Shown: piece by piece, positions 24,820 through 35,229 of the stretch
Numbering within the stretch: the stretch's first letter is position 1
Layout of the letters: each line of letters starts with the position of its first letter
Assembly: GCA_036274895.1 (NCBI GenBank)
Contig: DASUEU010000026.1
Location: forward strand, 1-56,586
DNA: 56,586 nucleotides
From: CALMKX01 sp036274895
GTDB lineage: Bacteria; Acidobacteriota; Thermoanaerobaculia; Multivoradales; SZUA-115
Reading direction: 5' to 3'
The notes under the pieces: generated by a model
What the model was told of the DNA's origin: nothing
The model's input: only the letters and a program-made list of their open reading frames with translations
Databases searched by the model: none
Made by a program: the position numbers and the translations under genes

Positions 24820-26250
24820 TTGCCCGCCGCTCGCCGCAACCCACAGCACGCCTACTGGTACAGCATCTCAGTGGACTCGCTGAGGGCCCTGGTGTCTTTC
24901 CTGGTCCTGCTGGTCTTGGGGGTGCTCGGCTTCATCGCCTATCGGGCCTGGGAGCGGGACTACGTGCGCCGCGAGGCGGCCCGGTCCATCGAGGAGGCCG
25001 GCACGCTGATCGCCGAGCTGGGCCGTCGGGAGGGCGTGGTGCCCTACACGCAGGAGCTTCACACCGCCGAACAGGCCGTCGAGGAAGCGAGCGCGCAGTA
25101 CGACCAAGGGGAGTACCGCCAGTCCTTGGCCAGCGCCACCAGCGCGTTGACCCTCCTCGACGTCGTGACCGGAGCCCTCTCGGCGGGGCGCCGGGCGGGT
25201 GATGCCCAGTTCCTGGCCGTGGGGGGCGCGGTGAGCTTCCGCAGCGGCGAGGACGGGGACTGGCAGCCGGCGCGACCGCGCCGCGCCCTGGCGGTCGGCG
25301 ACTACGTGCGTACGGGCGAGAACGGCTCCGCCCAGATCGTCTTCTCGAACGGCACCATGTACACCGTGCGGCCCAACACCCTGTTCCGGCTCTCCCAGGT
25401 GCGCTCGGCGTCGGGTCGAGAAGAGCAGGCGATCCGCATGGACTACGGGTGGGTCAACCTGGCGACCAGCCAGCGCGAGAGCAGCGTCTCGACGCCCGAG
25501 GCCGACGCCTGGGTGGAGAGTGACTCCTCGGCCTCGGTCACCTACGACAAGACCGCCAAGCGCAGCCAGTTCCTGAGCTATCAGGGTGCCCTGCGGGTGG
25601 CGACGAAAGGCGGCCAGGAGCGCCGGGTCGGCGAGCGCCAGCAGGTGACGCAGAGCGGAGCCCGGTTGTCGGCGCCGGAGAGCCTGCCGGGCTCACCGGT
25701 GCCGCTCCAGCCCCTCGACAACCACCAGGTCAATCTCGCCTCTCAGCGACTCGCCCTCGCGTGGCAGCCGGTGCCAGGGGCCGCCCGCTACGCGCTGCAG
25801 ATCTCGCGCAGCCAGCTCTTCCTCGACAACGTCATCGATAGCCAGAACCGTGCTCGGCCGGGGGCCACCCTGGGCCTCAAGGGCGAAGGCAGCTTCCTCT
25901 GGCGGGTGGCGGCGATGGACGCCACCGGGGCCCAGGGTCCGTGGAGCGAGCCGCGTCGATTCCGCGTCGCCTCCTTCACCGGCGGCGGCTCGGTCGACCG
26001 GGAGCCACCGAGCCTCGAGCTGCAGACCCCCGAGGCTTATGGGAGTATCTTCATCTTCGCCGGGACCACCGAGCCCTTCGCCCGGGTCGAGGTCAACGGC
26101 GAGCCGGCGGAGGCGGCGGCCTCCGATGGTGCCTTCCGCAAGACCATCCAGTTGAAGCAAGAAGGGTGGAACGTTGTCACCGTTCGTGCCATCGACGCCT
26201 CGGGCAATTTCGTCGAGCGTCGCCAGCGCGTGTTCGTCGAGCCGTTCTAG
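24820..26250 (+). CDS. FecR-domain membrane protein upstream of mreB
   Basis: A 476-residue protein with one transmembrane helix (LRALVSFLVLLVLGVLGFIAY) then an extracytoplasmic part. Residues about 30-115 are helical; a FecR-type beta domain follows (ALAVGDYVRTGENGSAQIVF, NGTMYTVRPNTLFRL). The C-terminal half has a fibronectin/Ig-like region (LALAWQPVPGAARYALQISRS) and a final small beta domain (PFARVEVNGEPAEA). TTG 24820 is preferred: GGAG lies 7 nt upstream and the promoter ends just before. GTG 24871 is the alternative. It opens the mre operon; a link to envelope or elongasome function is inferred from position. Confidence 0.72.
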   Translation: MPAARRNPQHAYWYSISVDSLRALVSFLVLLVLGVLGFIAYRAWERDYVRREAARSIEEAGTLIAELGRREGVVPYTQELHTAEQAVEEASAQYDQGEYRQSLASATSALTLLDVVTGALSAGRRAGDAQFLAVGGAVSFRSGEDGDWQPARPRRALAVGDYVRTGENGSAQIVFSNGTMYTVRPNTLFRLSQVRSASGREEQAIRMDYGWVNLATSQRESSVSTPEADAWVESDSSASVTYDKTAKRSQFLSYQGALRVATKGGQERRVGERQQVTQSGARLSAPESLPGSPVPLQPLDNHQVNLASQRLALAWQPVPGAARYALQISRSQLFLDNVIDSQNRARPGATLGLKGEGSFLWRVAAMDATGAQGPWSEPRRFRVASFTGGGSVDREPPSLELQTPEAYGSIFIFAGTTEPFARVEVNGEPAEAAASDGAFRKTIQLKQEGWNVVTVRAIDASGNFVERRQRVFVEPF

Positions 26251-26266
26251 TCATCAAGGAAAAAGC

Positions 26267-27292
<1,026 letters not shown>

Positions 27293-27317
27293 GGTCGACC
27301 CCGAGGCGGGAACGCCC

Positions 27318-28160
27318 GTGAGCGAGCGCCGGATCGCATGGCTCTTCGTCACGCTGCTGACCGTGCAGCTGGTGCTCCTGGCCTCGCGGGCTCCGGCGCC
27401 GGCCCACGCCTCTGGCGAGAGCCTGCTGGCAGCCACCGGCCTGCGCCTGGTGGCGCCCTTGGGCCGGCTCGTGGGTGCGGTGGGAGACGGCCTGGGCTCA
27501 GTGCGAGCGGGGATTCGCCTGCGCCGAACCCTGCTCGAAGAGAATCGCGTCCTGCACCAGGAGGTCGAGCGGCTGAGGCTCGAGCGGGTTCGGCTCGGCG
27601 GCCTGGAGCGGGAGGTGGAGCACCTCGCCGAGGCCCTCGCCGAGGTCCGGCAGCGTCCCGGCGAGCTCCGGCCGGCGCAGGTGGTCTATCTCGACCAGAA
27701 GTCCTGGCTGCAGACCATGGTGATCTACTCCGGCAAGAGCGCCGAGGAGGACCAACCGGTGCTCACCTCGACCGGTCTGGTCGGCCGCGTGGTCAAGGTG
27801 GTGGGGCCGTACGCGCGGGTGGAGATGCTGTCCCATCCCGATGCCGGGGTCGGCGCGATGCTCGAGAGCAGCCGTCGCCAGGGCGTTGTCCGGGGAGCAG
27901 GGGGCGGGCGTCTCGAGCTCGACTACATCTCTCGCCAGACCGAGGTCGCCCTCGGCGAACGGGTGCTGACCGCTGGTATCGACGGGGTCTACCCGGCGGG
28001 AATCCTGATCGGAACCGTGGCGAGCGTCGTGCCGGGCGACGAGCTCTCCCACCACATCGAAGTCGCGCCCGCGGTGGACTTCCCGGCCTTGCGGCAGGTC
28101 TTCCTGCTCGACCGGCCGGGCTTCCCCGACGAGCTGAGGCCGGCCGGTGAAGCTCCTTAG
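27318..28160 (+). CDS. mreC: Rod-shape protein MreC
   Basis: A 280-residue bitopic protein of the elongasome. One transmembrane helix (AWLFVTLLTVQLVLLASR, residues about 6-23), a coiled coil (LLEENRVLHQEVERLRLER to LAEALAEVRQ, 75-115), then paired beta-barrel domains with VIYSGKSAEEDQPVLTSTGLVGRV and GERVLTAGIDGVYPAGILIG. It activates PBP2-RodA in the periplasm. Start GTG 27318 is chosen because it fits the helix; no strong Shine-Dalgarno is seen. It overlaps mreD by 14 bp. Confidence 0.93.
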   Translation: MSERRIAWLFVTLLTVQLVLLASRAPAPAHASGESLLAATGLRLVAPLGRLVGAVGDGLGSVRAGIRLRRTLLEENRVLHQEVERLRLERVRLGGLEREVEHLAEALAEVRQRPGELRPAQVVYLDQKSWLQTMVIYSGKSAEEDQPVLTSTGLVGRVVKVVGPYARVEMLSHPDAGVGAMLESSRRQGVVRGAGGGRLELDYISRQTEVALGERVLTAGIDGVYPAGILIGTVASVVPGDELSHHIEVAPAVDFPALRQVFLLDRPGFPDELRPAGEAP

Positions 28161-28662
28161 GTTCTTCGCGGCCCTCGCACTGGTGACCCTGCTGCACTTC
28201 GCGGGGACACGGCTTCTCCCCGACTTCCCGCGGGCGATCGACCTTTTCCTGGTGGCCACCGTGCTCACCGCGGCGGGGGGCGGCTCACTGGCCGGGATGC
28301 TCGGCGGCATGGTCGCCGGCCTCACCTGCGACGCCCTGAGCGGCCGTCTCTATGGGCTCTACGGCTTCACTGATACGATCATCGGCTACGGAACGGCCAG
28401 GATGGCCCAGCGCCTGATCTTCGATCGGGCCGGCGTCATCCTCGTCACCCTCGTCATCGCCACGTTCGTTCAGCACGGGATCTTGACGGCTCTCGAGTTC
28501 GGCTTGCTCGAGCGATTCGAGCCACCGGACCCTCTGTGGTGGACGGTCGAGGCCCTCGCGAACGGCCTGACGGGGGGCATCTGCTTCGCCCTGAGCGGCA
28601 CTGCGAACCGAGCCCAGGCTCGACGCCAGGAGCGTGTTGAGAAGCTGAGGCTGAAGAAATGA
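28147..28662 (+). CDS. mreD: Rod-shape protein MreD
   Basis: A 171-residue polytopic inner-membrane protein, placed by position and by its hydrophobic pattern. About five transmembrane segments are visible, beginning LLRFFAALALVTLLHFAGTR and including LFLVATVLTAAGGGSLAGM, the conserved DALSG and YGLYGFTDTIIGY stretch, and VILVTLVIATFVQHGI. A charged tail (QARRQERVEKLRLKK) ends the protein. GTG start 28147 overlaps mreC, and the stop overlaps mrdA (ATGA). Confidence 0.9.
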   Translation: MKLLRFFAALALVTLLHFAGTRLLPDFPRAIDLFLVATVLTAAGGGSLAGMLGGMVAGLTCDALSGRLYGLYGFTDTIIGYGTARMAQRLIFDRAGVILVTLVIATFVQHGILTALEFGLLERFEPPDPLWWTVEALANGLTGGICFALSGTANRAQARRQERVEKLRLKK

Positions 28663-30452
28663 TCGCCCGGGAGTATCGCGACGAGCTGCGCGCTCGAGCC
28701 GAGCGCCTGATGGTGCTGCTGAGCCTGGCTCTCGTGGGCCTCGCCATCGCCTTCTGGAGCGTGCAGATCATGCACGGCGAGCGTTACCGCGAGCTGGCGG
28801 AGAACAACCGCCTGCGCCGGGTGCCGATCGAGGCCCCACGCGGCCTGGTCACCGACCGTCACGGTCGGGTACTGGTCGAGAACGTGCCGTCCTACAACCT
28901 CTTAGTCGACGGCAGCCAGGTGAAGAACCTGGAGGAGACCGTGCGCTTCGCTGCCCAGGTACTCTCCTGGCCGGCCTCCGAGCTGGCACCGGCGGCGCAG
29001 CGGATCAAGAAGGGGGCCGACTACCGGCCGGTGCTGATCGCCGAGAACCTCTCCCTCGCTCAGGTCTCCCGCTTCGGCGTCGCTGGCGCCCAGCACCCGG
29101 AGTTCGAGATCGAGGTCGGCCACCAGCGCATCTACCGCCAGGGCTCGGTCACCGCCCACGTCCTCGGCTACCTGGGCGAGGTCAACGCCTCCGATCTCGC
29201 CACCCGCCCGGAGCTTTACGAGCCCGGCGACCTGGTGGGGAGAAAGGGCATCGAGGCCCGCTATGACCCGGTGCTGCGCGGCCGAGACGGCGAGCGCCTG
29301 GTGGTCGTGGACAGCCGCGGCCGCCGGCTCGAAGAGGCGAGCCGCAAGCCGGCCGAACCGGGGTCCGCGATGAAGCTGACGCTGGACCTCGATCTCCAGC
29401 AGGAAGCCGCACGGCTGCTCGCCGACCACGTCGGTGCCGTAGTGGCCCTCGACCCCCGCAACGGCGAGATCCTCGCCCTGGTCTCCTCCCCTTCCTACGA
29501 CCCCAACGTCTTCGCTCGTCGCCTCGCCCTCGAGGACTGGCAGAAGTTGATCGAGGCGCCACACCATCCGCTGCACAACCGAGCCCTCCAGAGCACCTAC
29601 TCGCCCGGCTCTCTGTTCAAGATCGTCATGGGCGTCGCCGGGCTGGCGGAGGGCTTCGTCAGCCCGAGCGACACCGTCACCTGCACCGGCGCAACCGAGT
29701 TCTATGGCCGGCGCTTCCGCTGCTGGAAGCGGGGCGGGCACGGCACCGTCAACCTCCACGAGGCGATCAAGTACTCCTGTGACACGTACTTCTACCGCCT
29801 CGGCCAGCGCATGGGGGTCGACCGCATCGCCAAGGCCTCGCGGCTTTTCGGGCTCGGCGGCCCCAGCGGCATCGACCTCGCCGGCGAGAAGAACGGCCTG
29901 GTCCCCGACTCCGACTGGAGCCTGCGTGCCCGCGGCCACCCGTGGTACGCCGGCGAGACCATCTCGGTCTCGATCGGCCAGGGGCCGGTGCTGACCACAC
30001 CGCTGCAGATGGCGACTTTGCTCGCCGCCGTGGCCAACGGCGGCACCCGCGTCACTCCCCATCTCGTGCTCGGTGCCGAAGCTCCGGCCAAGCCTCTGGG
30101 CGTCCACCGCGAAGCCCTCGCCGCGGTGCGTCGCGGGTTGTGGGCCGTGGTCAACGAGGGCGACGGCACCGCCCGCGGCGCCAGGCTTCCCCACGTCGAG
30201 ATCGCGGGCAAGACCGGAACCGTGCAGGTCGTCAGCCAGGCCACCTGGACCGACAGCGACACTCTGCCCTTCGAGCAGCGCGACCACGCCTGGTTCGCCT
30301 CGTTCGCCCCCTTCGACGATCCGACCCTGGTCATCGTGGTGTTCTTCGAGCACGGTGGCAAGGGCTCGCAGGCGGCGGCCCCGGTCGCCAAGGCCCTCTA
30401 TGAGCACTTCTTCCCGGCCGATTCAACCGCTGTCGCCCACCTCGGCGGCTAG
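28659..30452 (+). CDS. mrdA: Penicillin-binding protein 2 (elongasome transpeptidase)
   Basis: A 597-residue class B PBP. One transmembrane helix (LMVLLSLALVGLAIAFWSV, residues 17-35), a dimerisation/pedestal domain (APRGLVTDRHGRVL), and the transpeptidase domain with SPGSLFK (S318, K321), SCD (S373-D375, the PBP2 form of SxN) and AGKTGTVQ. It cross-links peptidoglycan during lateral growth with RodA. Its 3' end overlaps rodA by 53 bp, indicating coupled translation. Confidence 0.95.
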   Translation: MIAREYRDELRARAERLMVLLSLALVGLAIAFWSVQIMHGERYRELAENNRLRRVPIEAPRGLVTDRHGRVLVENVPSYNLLVDGSQVKNLEETVRFAAQVLSWPASELAPAAQRIKKGADYRPVLIAENLSLAQVSRFGVAGAQHPEFEIEVGHQRIYRQGSVTAHVLGYLGEVNASDLATRPELYEPGDLVGRKGIEARYDPVLRGRDGERLVVVDSRGRRLEEASRKPAEPGSAMKLTLDLDLQQEAARLLADHVGAVVALDPRNGEILALVSSPSYDPNVFARRLALEDWQKLIEAPHHPLHNRALQSTYSPGSLFKIVMGVAGLAEGFVSPSDTVTCTGATEFYGRRFRCWKRGGHGTVNLHEAIKYSCDTYFYRLGQRMGVDRIAKASRLFGLGGPSGIDLAGEKNGLVPDSDWSLRARGHPWYAGETISVSIGQGPVLTTPLQMATLLAAVANGGTRVTPHLVLGAEAPAKPLGVHREALAAVRRGLWAVVNEGDGTARGARLPHVEIAGKTGTVQVVSQATWTDSDTLPFEQRDHAWFASFAPFDDPTLVIVVFFEHGGKGSQAAAPVAKALYEHFFPADSTAVAHLGG

Positions 30453-31542
30453 CCCGGCGCTGCGCGCGCTGGTCAACCTGCGGTGGGGCCTGCTGCTGGC
30501 AGTGGTGCTGCTGGCCCTGATCGGTCTGGCCACCATCCAGAGCGCGACCGCCGAGATGGCCACCGGCTTCCTGGCGCGCCAGGTCTTCTGGGTCGGCCTC
30601 GGACTCCTGTTGCTCCTGCTGGTGATGGCGGTCGACTACCGGGTGCTGATGGATCTCTCGGTTGCTCTCTACGCCATCGGCCTCGCGGGCCTGGTCCTGG
30701 TCCTGATGGTGGGCCAGATGCGGGGCGGTGCGCGCAGCTGGCTCGGCATCGGCTCGCTGGGGGGCCAGCCTTCCGAGCTGATGAAGCTGGCGGTGGTCCT
30801 CGCCCTGGCCAAGTACCTGAGCCGGACCGATCAGCCCTTCCTGGGCTTGAAGGAGATCGCGGTCGGCGGCGCGATCGTGTCCGTGCCCATGCTCCTGACC
30901 GCCGTCGAGCCCGATCTCGGCGGCGCCATGATGTTCTTGCCCATCTTGGGCGGAATGATCCTGGTCGCAGGCATTCGCGCCAAGACCCTCTTAGCCTTGC
31001 TGGTGATCGGCGCCCTCGCCGGTGCCGGGCTCTACTTCTTCGGCCTCAAGGACTACCAGCGCCAGCGGGTGCTGACCTTCCTCGAGCCCGGCGCGGACCT
31101 CCAGGGCTCCGGCTACCAGGTGCACCAGAGCAAGATCGCCGTGGGCTCGGGACAGCTGACCGGCCGAGGCTACCGCCAGGGCACCCAGAGCCAGCTGCGC
31201 TTCCTGCCGGAGCGCCATACCGACTTCATCTTCGCCGTGCTCGCCGAAGAGTGGGGCTTCCTGGGGGTGGCCGGCGTGCTCGGGCTCTATCTGCTCTACT
31301 TCATCAACGCCGCCGCCATCGCCGCCCGCGCTCGAGATCGCGCCGGCATCCTGCTGGTCGCGGGGCTGCTGTCCCTGTTCGCCGCCCACGTGCTCTACAA
31401 CACCGCCATGGTGATCGGCCTGGTGCCGATCACCGGCATCCCCTTGCCCTTCCTGTCCTACGGCGGCTCCTTCGCCCTGGTCAACTTCCTGACCGCGGGG
31501 ATCATCCTCTCCGTGGACCTGCGCCGCCACGTCAACCGATGA
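30400..31542 (+). CDS. rodA: Peptidoglycan glycosyltransferase RodA
   Basis: A 380-residue SEDS-family polymerase with about ten transmembrane helices (e.g. WGLLLAVVLLALIGLATI, VFWVGLGLLLLLLVMAV). SEDS marks include ARSWLGIG, PSELMKLAVVLALA, AVEPDLGGAM with the essential aspartate, GYQVHQSKIAVGSG, ERHTDFIFAVLAEEWGF and the C-terminal GIPLPFLSYGGS. It polymerises lipid II with PBP2. The ATG at 30400 lies inside mrdA and is the only good start upstream of the first helix. Confidence 0.94.
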   Translation: MSTSSRPIQPLSPTSAASPALRALVNLRWGLLLAVVLLALIGLATIQSATAEMATGFLARQVFWVGLGLLLLLLVMAVDYRVLMDLSVALYAIGLAGLVLVLMVGQMRGGARSWLGIGSLGGQPSELMKLAVVLALAKYLSRTDQPFLGLKEIAVGGAIVSVPMLLTAVEPDLGGAMMFLPILGGMILVAGIRAKTLLALLVIGALAGAGLYFFGLKDYQRQRVLTFLEPGADLQGSGYQVHQSKIAVGSGQLTGRGYRQGTQSQLRFLPERHTDFIFAVLAEEWGFLGVAGVLGLYLLYFINAAAIAARARDRAGILLVAGLLSLFAAHVLYNTAMVIGLVPITGIPLPFLSYGGSFALVNFLTAGIILSVDLRRHVNR

Positions 31543-33059
31543 CCAACGAGACCCTCCAAGCCAAGATGCTCGTCGAGAGTGATCCTCACCAGACCGCCAT
31601 CGCGGTGCTGGAGAACGACCGCCTGACGGAGATCTACGTCGAGCGCCACCGCCACCGCAGCATCGTCGGCAACCTCTACAAGGGCCGGGTGACCCGGGTG
31701 CTCCCCGGCATGCAGGCCGCCTTCGTCGACATCGGCCTCGAACGCGACGCCTTCCTCTACGTCAGCGACGTGGCGGACGAAGTGCTCTCGGCGGGGCGCG
31801 AGGAGATGGCCTTCGATCTCGACGAGCCGGCCAACGGCAGCCTGTCCTCGGCGCCCATGCCCTCCATCGACGAGCTGCTCAAGCAGGGCCAGGAGCTCTT
31901 GGTGCAGGTGATCAAAGCCCCGCTACCCAGCAAGGGCGCGCGGATCACCAGCCAGGTGACCCTGCCGGGCCGCTATCTGGTGCTCCTGCCCACCGTGCGT
32001 CACGTCGGCGTCTCGCGCCGGATCGAGGATGACGCCGAGCGCGCGCGCTTGCTCGAGCTGGTCTCAGAGATCGCCCCGGCGGGATTCGGGCTGATCGTGC
32101 GCACCGTGGGCGAAGGCAAGGGGCGCGCCGAGTTCGAGGCCGACCTCGCCTACCTGACCCGGCTCTGGCAGCAGGTGCGGGAGCGCACCGGCCGCGCCGG
32201 CGCCCCCACGCTGGTGCACCGTGACCTCGACCTCGCCCTGCGCGTGGTGCGCGACGTCTTCAGCCCCGACGTCAGCGTGCTGGTGGTGGAGGGCGAGGAG
32301 GCCTACACCCGAATCGTCGATTTCCTCGACCAGGTCCAGCCCTCTCTGGTGCCCCGCGTCAAGCTCCACGGCAGCGACGGCGCCCTCTTCGATCGCTTCG
32401 GCATCAACGAGGAGATGGAGGCGGCGCTCAAGAGCAAGGTGTGGCTCAAGTCCGGTGGCTACATCGTGATCAACCAGACCGAGGCCCTGGTGGCGATCGA
32501 TGTCAACACCGGCCGCTACACCGGCGAGCGCAATCTCGAGGACACGGTGCTCAAGACCAACCTCGAGGCCGTGGCCGAAGTGGTCCGACAGGTGAGGCTG
32601 CGCGACCTGGGCGGCATCATCGTGGTCGACTTCATCGACATGACCCAGGAGGAGCACCGCCAGCAGGTGTTCCGCGCCCTCGAAGCCGAGCTGCACAAGG
32701 ACCGCGCCCGCACCAAGGTGCTCTCGATCTCCGAGTTCGGGCTGGTCGAGATCACCCGCAAGCGCAGCCGGGCGAACCTCGAACGCCTCCTCACCCAGGC
32801 GTGCCCGTACTGCGGGGGCACCGGCCGGATCAAGTCGGTGTCGACGATCTGCCTGTCGATCCGCCGCGAGGTGCTGCGTAGCAGGGACGAGCCCCATGCG
32901 CGCGAGATCCTGCTGCGGGTCCACCCGGAGGTCGCCCGTGCCCTGCAACAGGAGGAGCGCCCCATCTTGGAGGAGCTCGAGCGCGCCCTCGGGGTGGCGG
33001 TGCTGCTCCACAGCGACTCCGAGCTGCACCAGGAACGCTTCCACATTGAAGAGGTCTGA
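31539..33059 (+). CDS. rng: Ribonuclease E/G
   Basis: A 506-residue RNase G-type endonuclease. The S1 RNA-binding domain spans residues about 36-120 (IVGNLYKGRVTRVLPGMQAAFVDIG) with a short acidic insertion, followed by the RNase H-like part with the magnesium ligands in VAIDVNTGRYTGERN and GGIIVVDFIDM, and the zinc link ACPYCGGTGRIKS. It lacks the C-terminal degradosome arm of RNase E. It is translationally coupled to rodA (ATGA). In some bacteria rng also follows the mre genes, so its place here fits an old linkage. Confidence 0.93.
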   Translation: MTNETLQAKMLVESDPHQTAIAVLENDRLTEIYVERHRHRSIVGNLYKGRVTRVLPGMQAAFVDIGLERDAFLYVSDVADEVLSAGREEMAFDLDEPANGSLSSAPMPSIDELLKQGQELLVQVIKAPLPSKGARITSQVTLPGRYLVLLPTVRHVGVSRRIEDDAERARLLELVSEIAPAGFGLIVRTVGEGKGRAEFEADLAYLTRLWQQVRERTGRAGAPTLVHRDLDLALRVVRDVFSPDVSVLVVEGEEAYTRIVDFLDQVQPSLVPRVKLHGSDGALFDRFGINEEMEAALKSKVWLKSGGYIVINQTEALVAIDVNTGRYTGERNLEDTVLKTNLEAVAEVVRQVRLRDLGGIIVVDFIDMTQEEHRQQVFRALEAELHKDRARTKVLSISEFGLVEITRKRSRANLERLLTQACPYCGGTGRIKSVSTICLSIRREVLRSRDEPHAREILLRVHPEVARALQQEERPILEELERALGVAVLLHSDSELHQERFHIEEV

Positions 33060-35229
33060 GCTGCCGCGCGCCGAGCCCTTCGCGATCACGGGCTTCGCGG
33101 GGGAGATCGCCGGCCCCGCACGACCGGACGAAGAGGTGCTCCGCCGCTTGCTGGACCCGGGTGCGGCTCTCGAGAGCATCCACTGGGGCCGCAACTACCT
33201 CTATCGCGCCGAGCTGCCCGCCCCCGGCGGCGCGATCCCGGTGGTGGTCAAGCAATACCGGGAGGACGGTGCCCGCGATCGCCTCCGCCGCGCGCTCCGG
33301 GGCAGCCGCGCCCGCCGTGCCTGGCGAGCCGCGCGGGCGCTCACCGCCGCCGGCGTGCCCACGCCGGAGCCCGTGCTCTTCGCCGAACCGGTTGGCGGCG
33401 GTGGGGCGTCCTTCTTCGTCTGCCGCCACCTCCCGGGAGCCGTCGAGGCTCGCCACCTGCTGCGGGCGGCCCGGGCCGGCAAGGCGGCCGAAGCGTATCC
33501 GGCCATCGACCTCGAGACCTTCTTGCGCTGCACCGGCCAGCTTTTGGCTCGGCTCCACGCCGCAGGGATCTGGCACCGGGACGCTTCCGTCGGCAACGTG
33601 CTGATCGTGCCGGGCGAGGAGCCGAAGCAGATGTCCCTGAGCCTGGTCGACCTGGCCCGGGCCCGGGTGGGCGTTCGGCTCGGAGCCTGGCGGCGGACGA
33701 AGGACTTGAGCCGCCTCGCCCTCGACCGGGCCGGGCTCTACCGCCCTTTCCTCGAAGGCTACTGGGGCGAGGGCCTGACCCCCGGCCGGGAGCGGCTGTT
33801 CCTCTTCCTCCAGGGCAGCTTCGAGCTCAAGAACCGGATCAAGCGGCCGGGCAAGAAGCTGGCGGCTGCCGTGACGGCGCTGGCCCCACGACGGGCGCAC
33901 GCCCACATCCCGGAAGCTCCCCGGGGCGCCGCCGCGCGCGACAAGGTGGTCTGGGACCACCTCTCCGACCAACCGCATCAACACGCCGGACGGCTCGCGA
34001 AGGCCCTGGTCCGGATCGCCGATCTGCCCTTCCACCTCGAGCAGCTGGCGGCCGTGGCCGTCGTCTCGCCGCGCGTTCGCAGGCGCTACCGAGAGATCAG
34101 GTCCCGGCTGTACCGCGAGGCCGTGCCCTGGCAGGGCGTGGGGGTGGCGGTGCGGCCCTGGCCTGCCGACCCACGAGCCGTGCCGGCGGCGATCGAGGAC
34201 CTGGGGGTCGAGGAGGTCCTGCTGCGCCTCCATCCCTGGGAGACCAACCACCAGGCCGAGGAAGAGCTGGCCCGAGAGCTGGTTGCCCGAGGCTGCCGGC
34301 TCGCCTTCGCCCTGCCCCAGAACCGCGACCTGGTCAAGGACCCCGAGCGCTGGCGGGCGGCGGTCGCCGAGCTGGCGGCGCGTTTCGCCCCCTACGGCCG
34401 GACCTTCCAGGTCGGCCAGGCGGTCAACCGCAGCAAGTGGGGGGTGTGGCGGCCGGACGAGTACGTGGGCCTGGCGCGGATCGCCCGGGAGGAGCTGTCA
34501 CGCCACCCGGGCCTCGAGCTGATCGGCCCCGGGGTGATCGACTTCGAGCCCCTCGCCCTGGCGGGCCTGGTGAGCTTGCGCCGGTCCGGGCTGTTCTTCG
34601 ACGCCGTCTCGAGCCTGCTCTACGTGGATCGGCGCGGCGCCCCCGAGAATCTCCAGCTCGGCTTCGACACGGTCGGCAAGGTGGCGCTGTTCAAGGCGAT
34701 CGCCGAGACGGCACGCAACAGCACCGGCAGGCTGTGGATCACCGAGGTCAACTGGCCCCTGTGGGAGGGTCCCCACTCACCGGCCGGCAAGAAGGTGTCG
34801 GTGGGCGAGGAAGAGCAGGCCGACTACCTGGTGCGCTACTACCTCCTGGCGCTCTCGACCGGGCTGGTCGAGAGGGTCTACTGGTGGCAGCTCATCGCCC
34901 GCGGCTACGGCCTGATCTGCCCGGTCGAGGGCGGAGCCTTGCGCCGCCGCCCGGCCTTCGCCGCCCTCGCCCACCTCGCCCGCAGGCTGGCCGGCACCCA
35001 GGCCCACGGCCCGCTGCCCTCGCCCCAGGGGACTCGCCTCTACCGCTTCCAGCGGCTGGAGGGCACCGACCTGCTGGTGGGTTGGACCGTGGGCACCGAC
35101 GCACAGCACGTAGCGCTCCCGGCACCGGCCGCGAAGGCATTCGATCGCGATGGCGGGGAGCTTCAGCTCGCGGACCGCGACAGGGTCGCCCTCGGCCCGT
35201 CGCCGGCTTACTTCGAGCTGGGAAGCTAG
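33046..35229 (+). CDS. Fusion: lipopolysaccharide-kinase-like domain + glycosidase-like TIM barrel
   Basis: A 727-residue two-domain protein. Residues 40-260 look like a Kdo/WaaP-type protein-kinase fold: K69 in VVVKQYR, catalytic loop WHRDASVGNVLI (H177-D179, N184) and DFG-equivalent VDLAR (D202). Residues about 360-660 resemble a clan-A glycoside hydrolase, with the strand-7 nucleophile position at E567 (RLWITEVNWP). The strand-4 segment FQVGQAVNRSKW (454-465) lines up with the EIGNEPN acid/base motif, where Glu is replaced. The start TTG 33046 lies inside rng (14-bp overlap). No signal peptide is seen, so it is likely cytoplasmic. Such a kinase-glycosidase fusion is not one I recognise; the glycosidase assignment is tentative. 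Confidence 0.65.
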   Translation: MKRSELPRAEPFAITGFAGEIAGPARPDEEVLRRLLDPGAALESIHWGRNYLYRAELPAPGGAIPVVVKQYREDGARDRLRRALRGSRARRAWRAARALTAAGVPTPEPVLFAEPVGGGGASFFVCRHLPGAVEARHLLRAARAGKAAEAYPAIDLETFLRCTGQLLARLHAAGIWHRDASVGNVLIVPGEEPKQMSLSLVDLARARVGVRLGAWRRTKDLSRLALDRAGLYRPFLEGYWGEGLTPGRERLFLFLQGSFELKNRIKRPGKKLAAAVTALAPRRAHAHIPEAPRGAAARDKVVWDHLSDQPHQHAGRLAKALVRIADLPFHLEQLAAVAVVSPRVRRRYREIRSRLYREAVPWQGVGVAVRPWPADPRAVPAAIEDLGVEEVLLRLHPWETNHQAEEELARELVARGCRLAFALPQNRDLVKDPERWRAAVAELAARFAPYGRTFQVGQAVNRSKWGVWRPDEYVGLARIAREELSRHPGLELIGPGVIDFEPLALAGLVSLRRSGLFFDAVSSLLYVDRRGAPENLQLGFDTVGKVALFKAIAETARNSTGRLWITEVNWPLWEGPHSPAGKKVSVGEEEQADYLVRYYLLALSTGLVERVYWWQLIARGYGLICPVEGGALRRRPAFAALAHLARRLAGTQAHGPLPSPQGTRLYRFQRLEGTDLLVGWTVGTDAQHVALPAPAAKAFDRDGGELQLADRDRVALGPSPAYFELGS

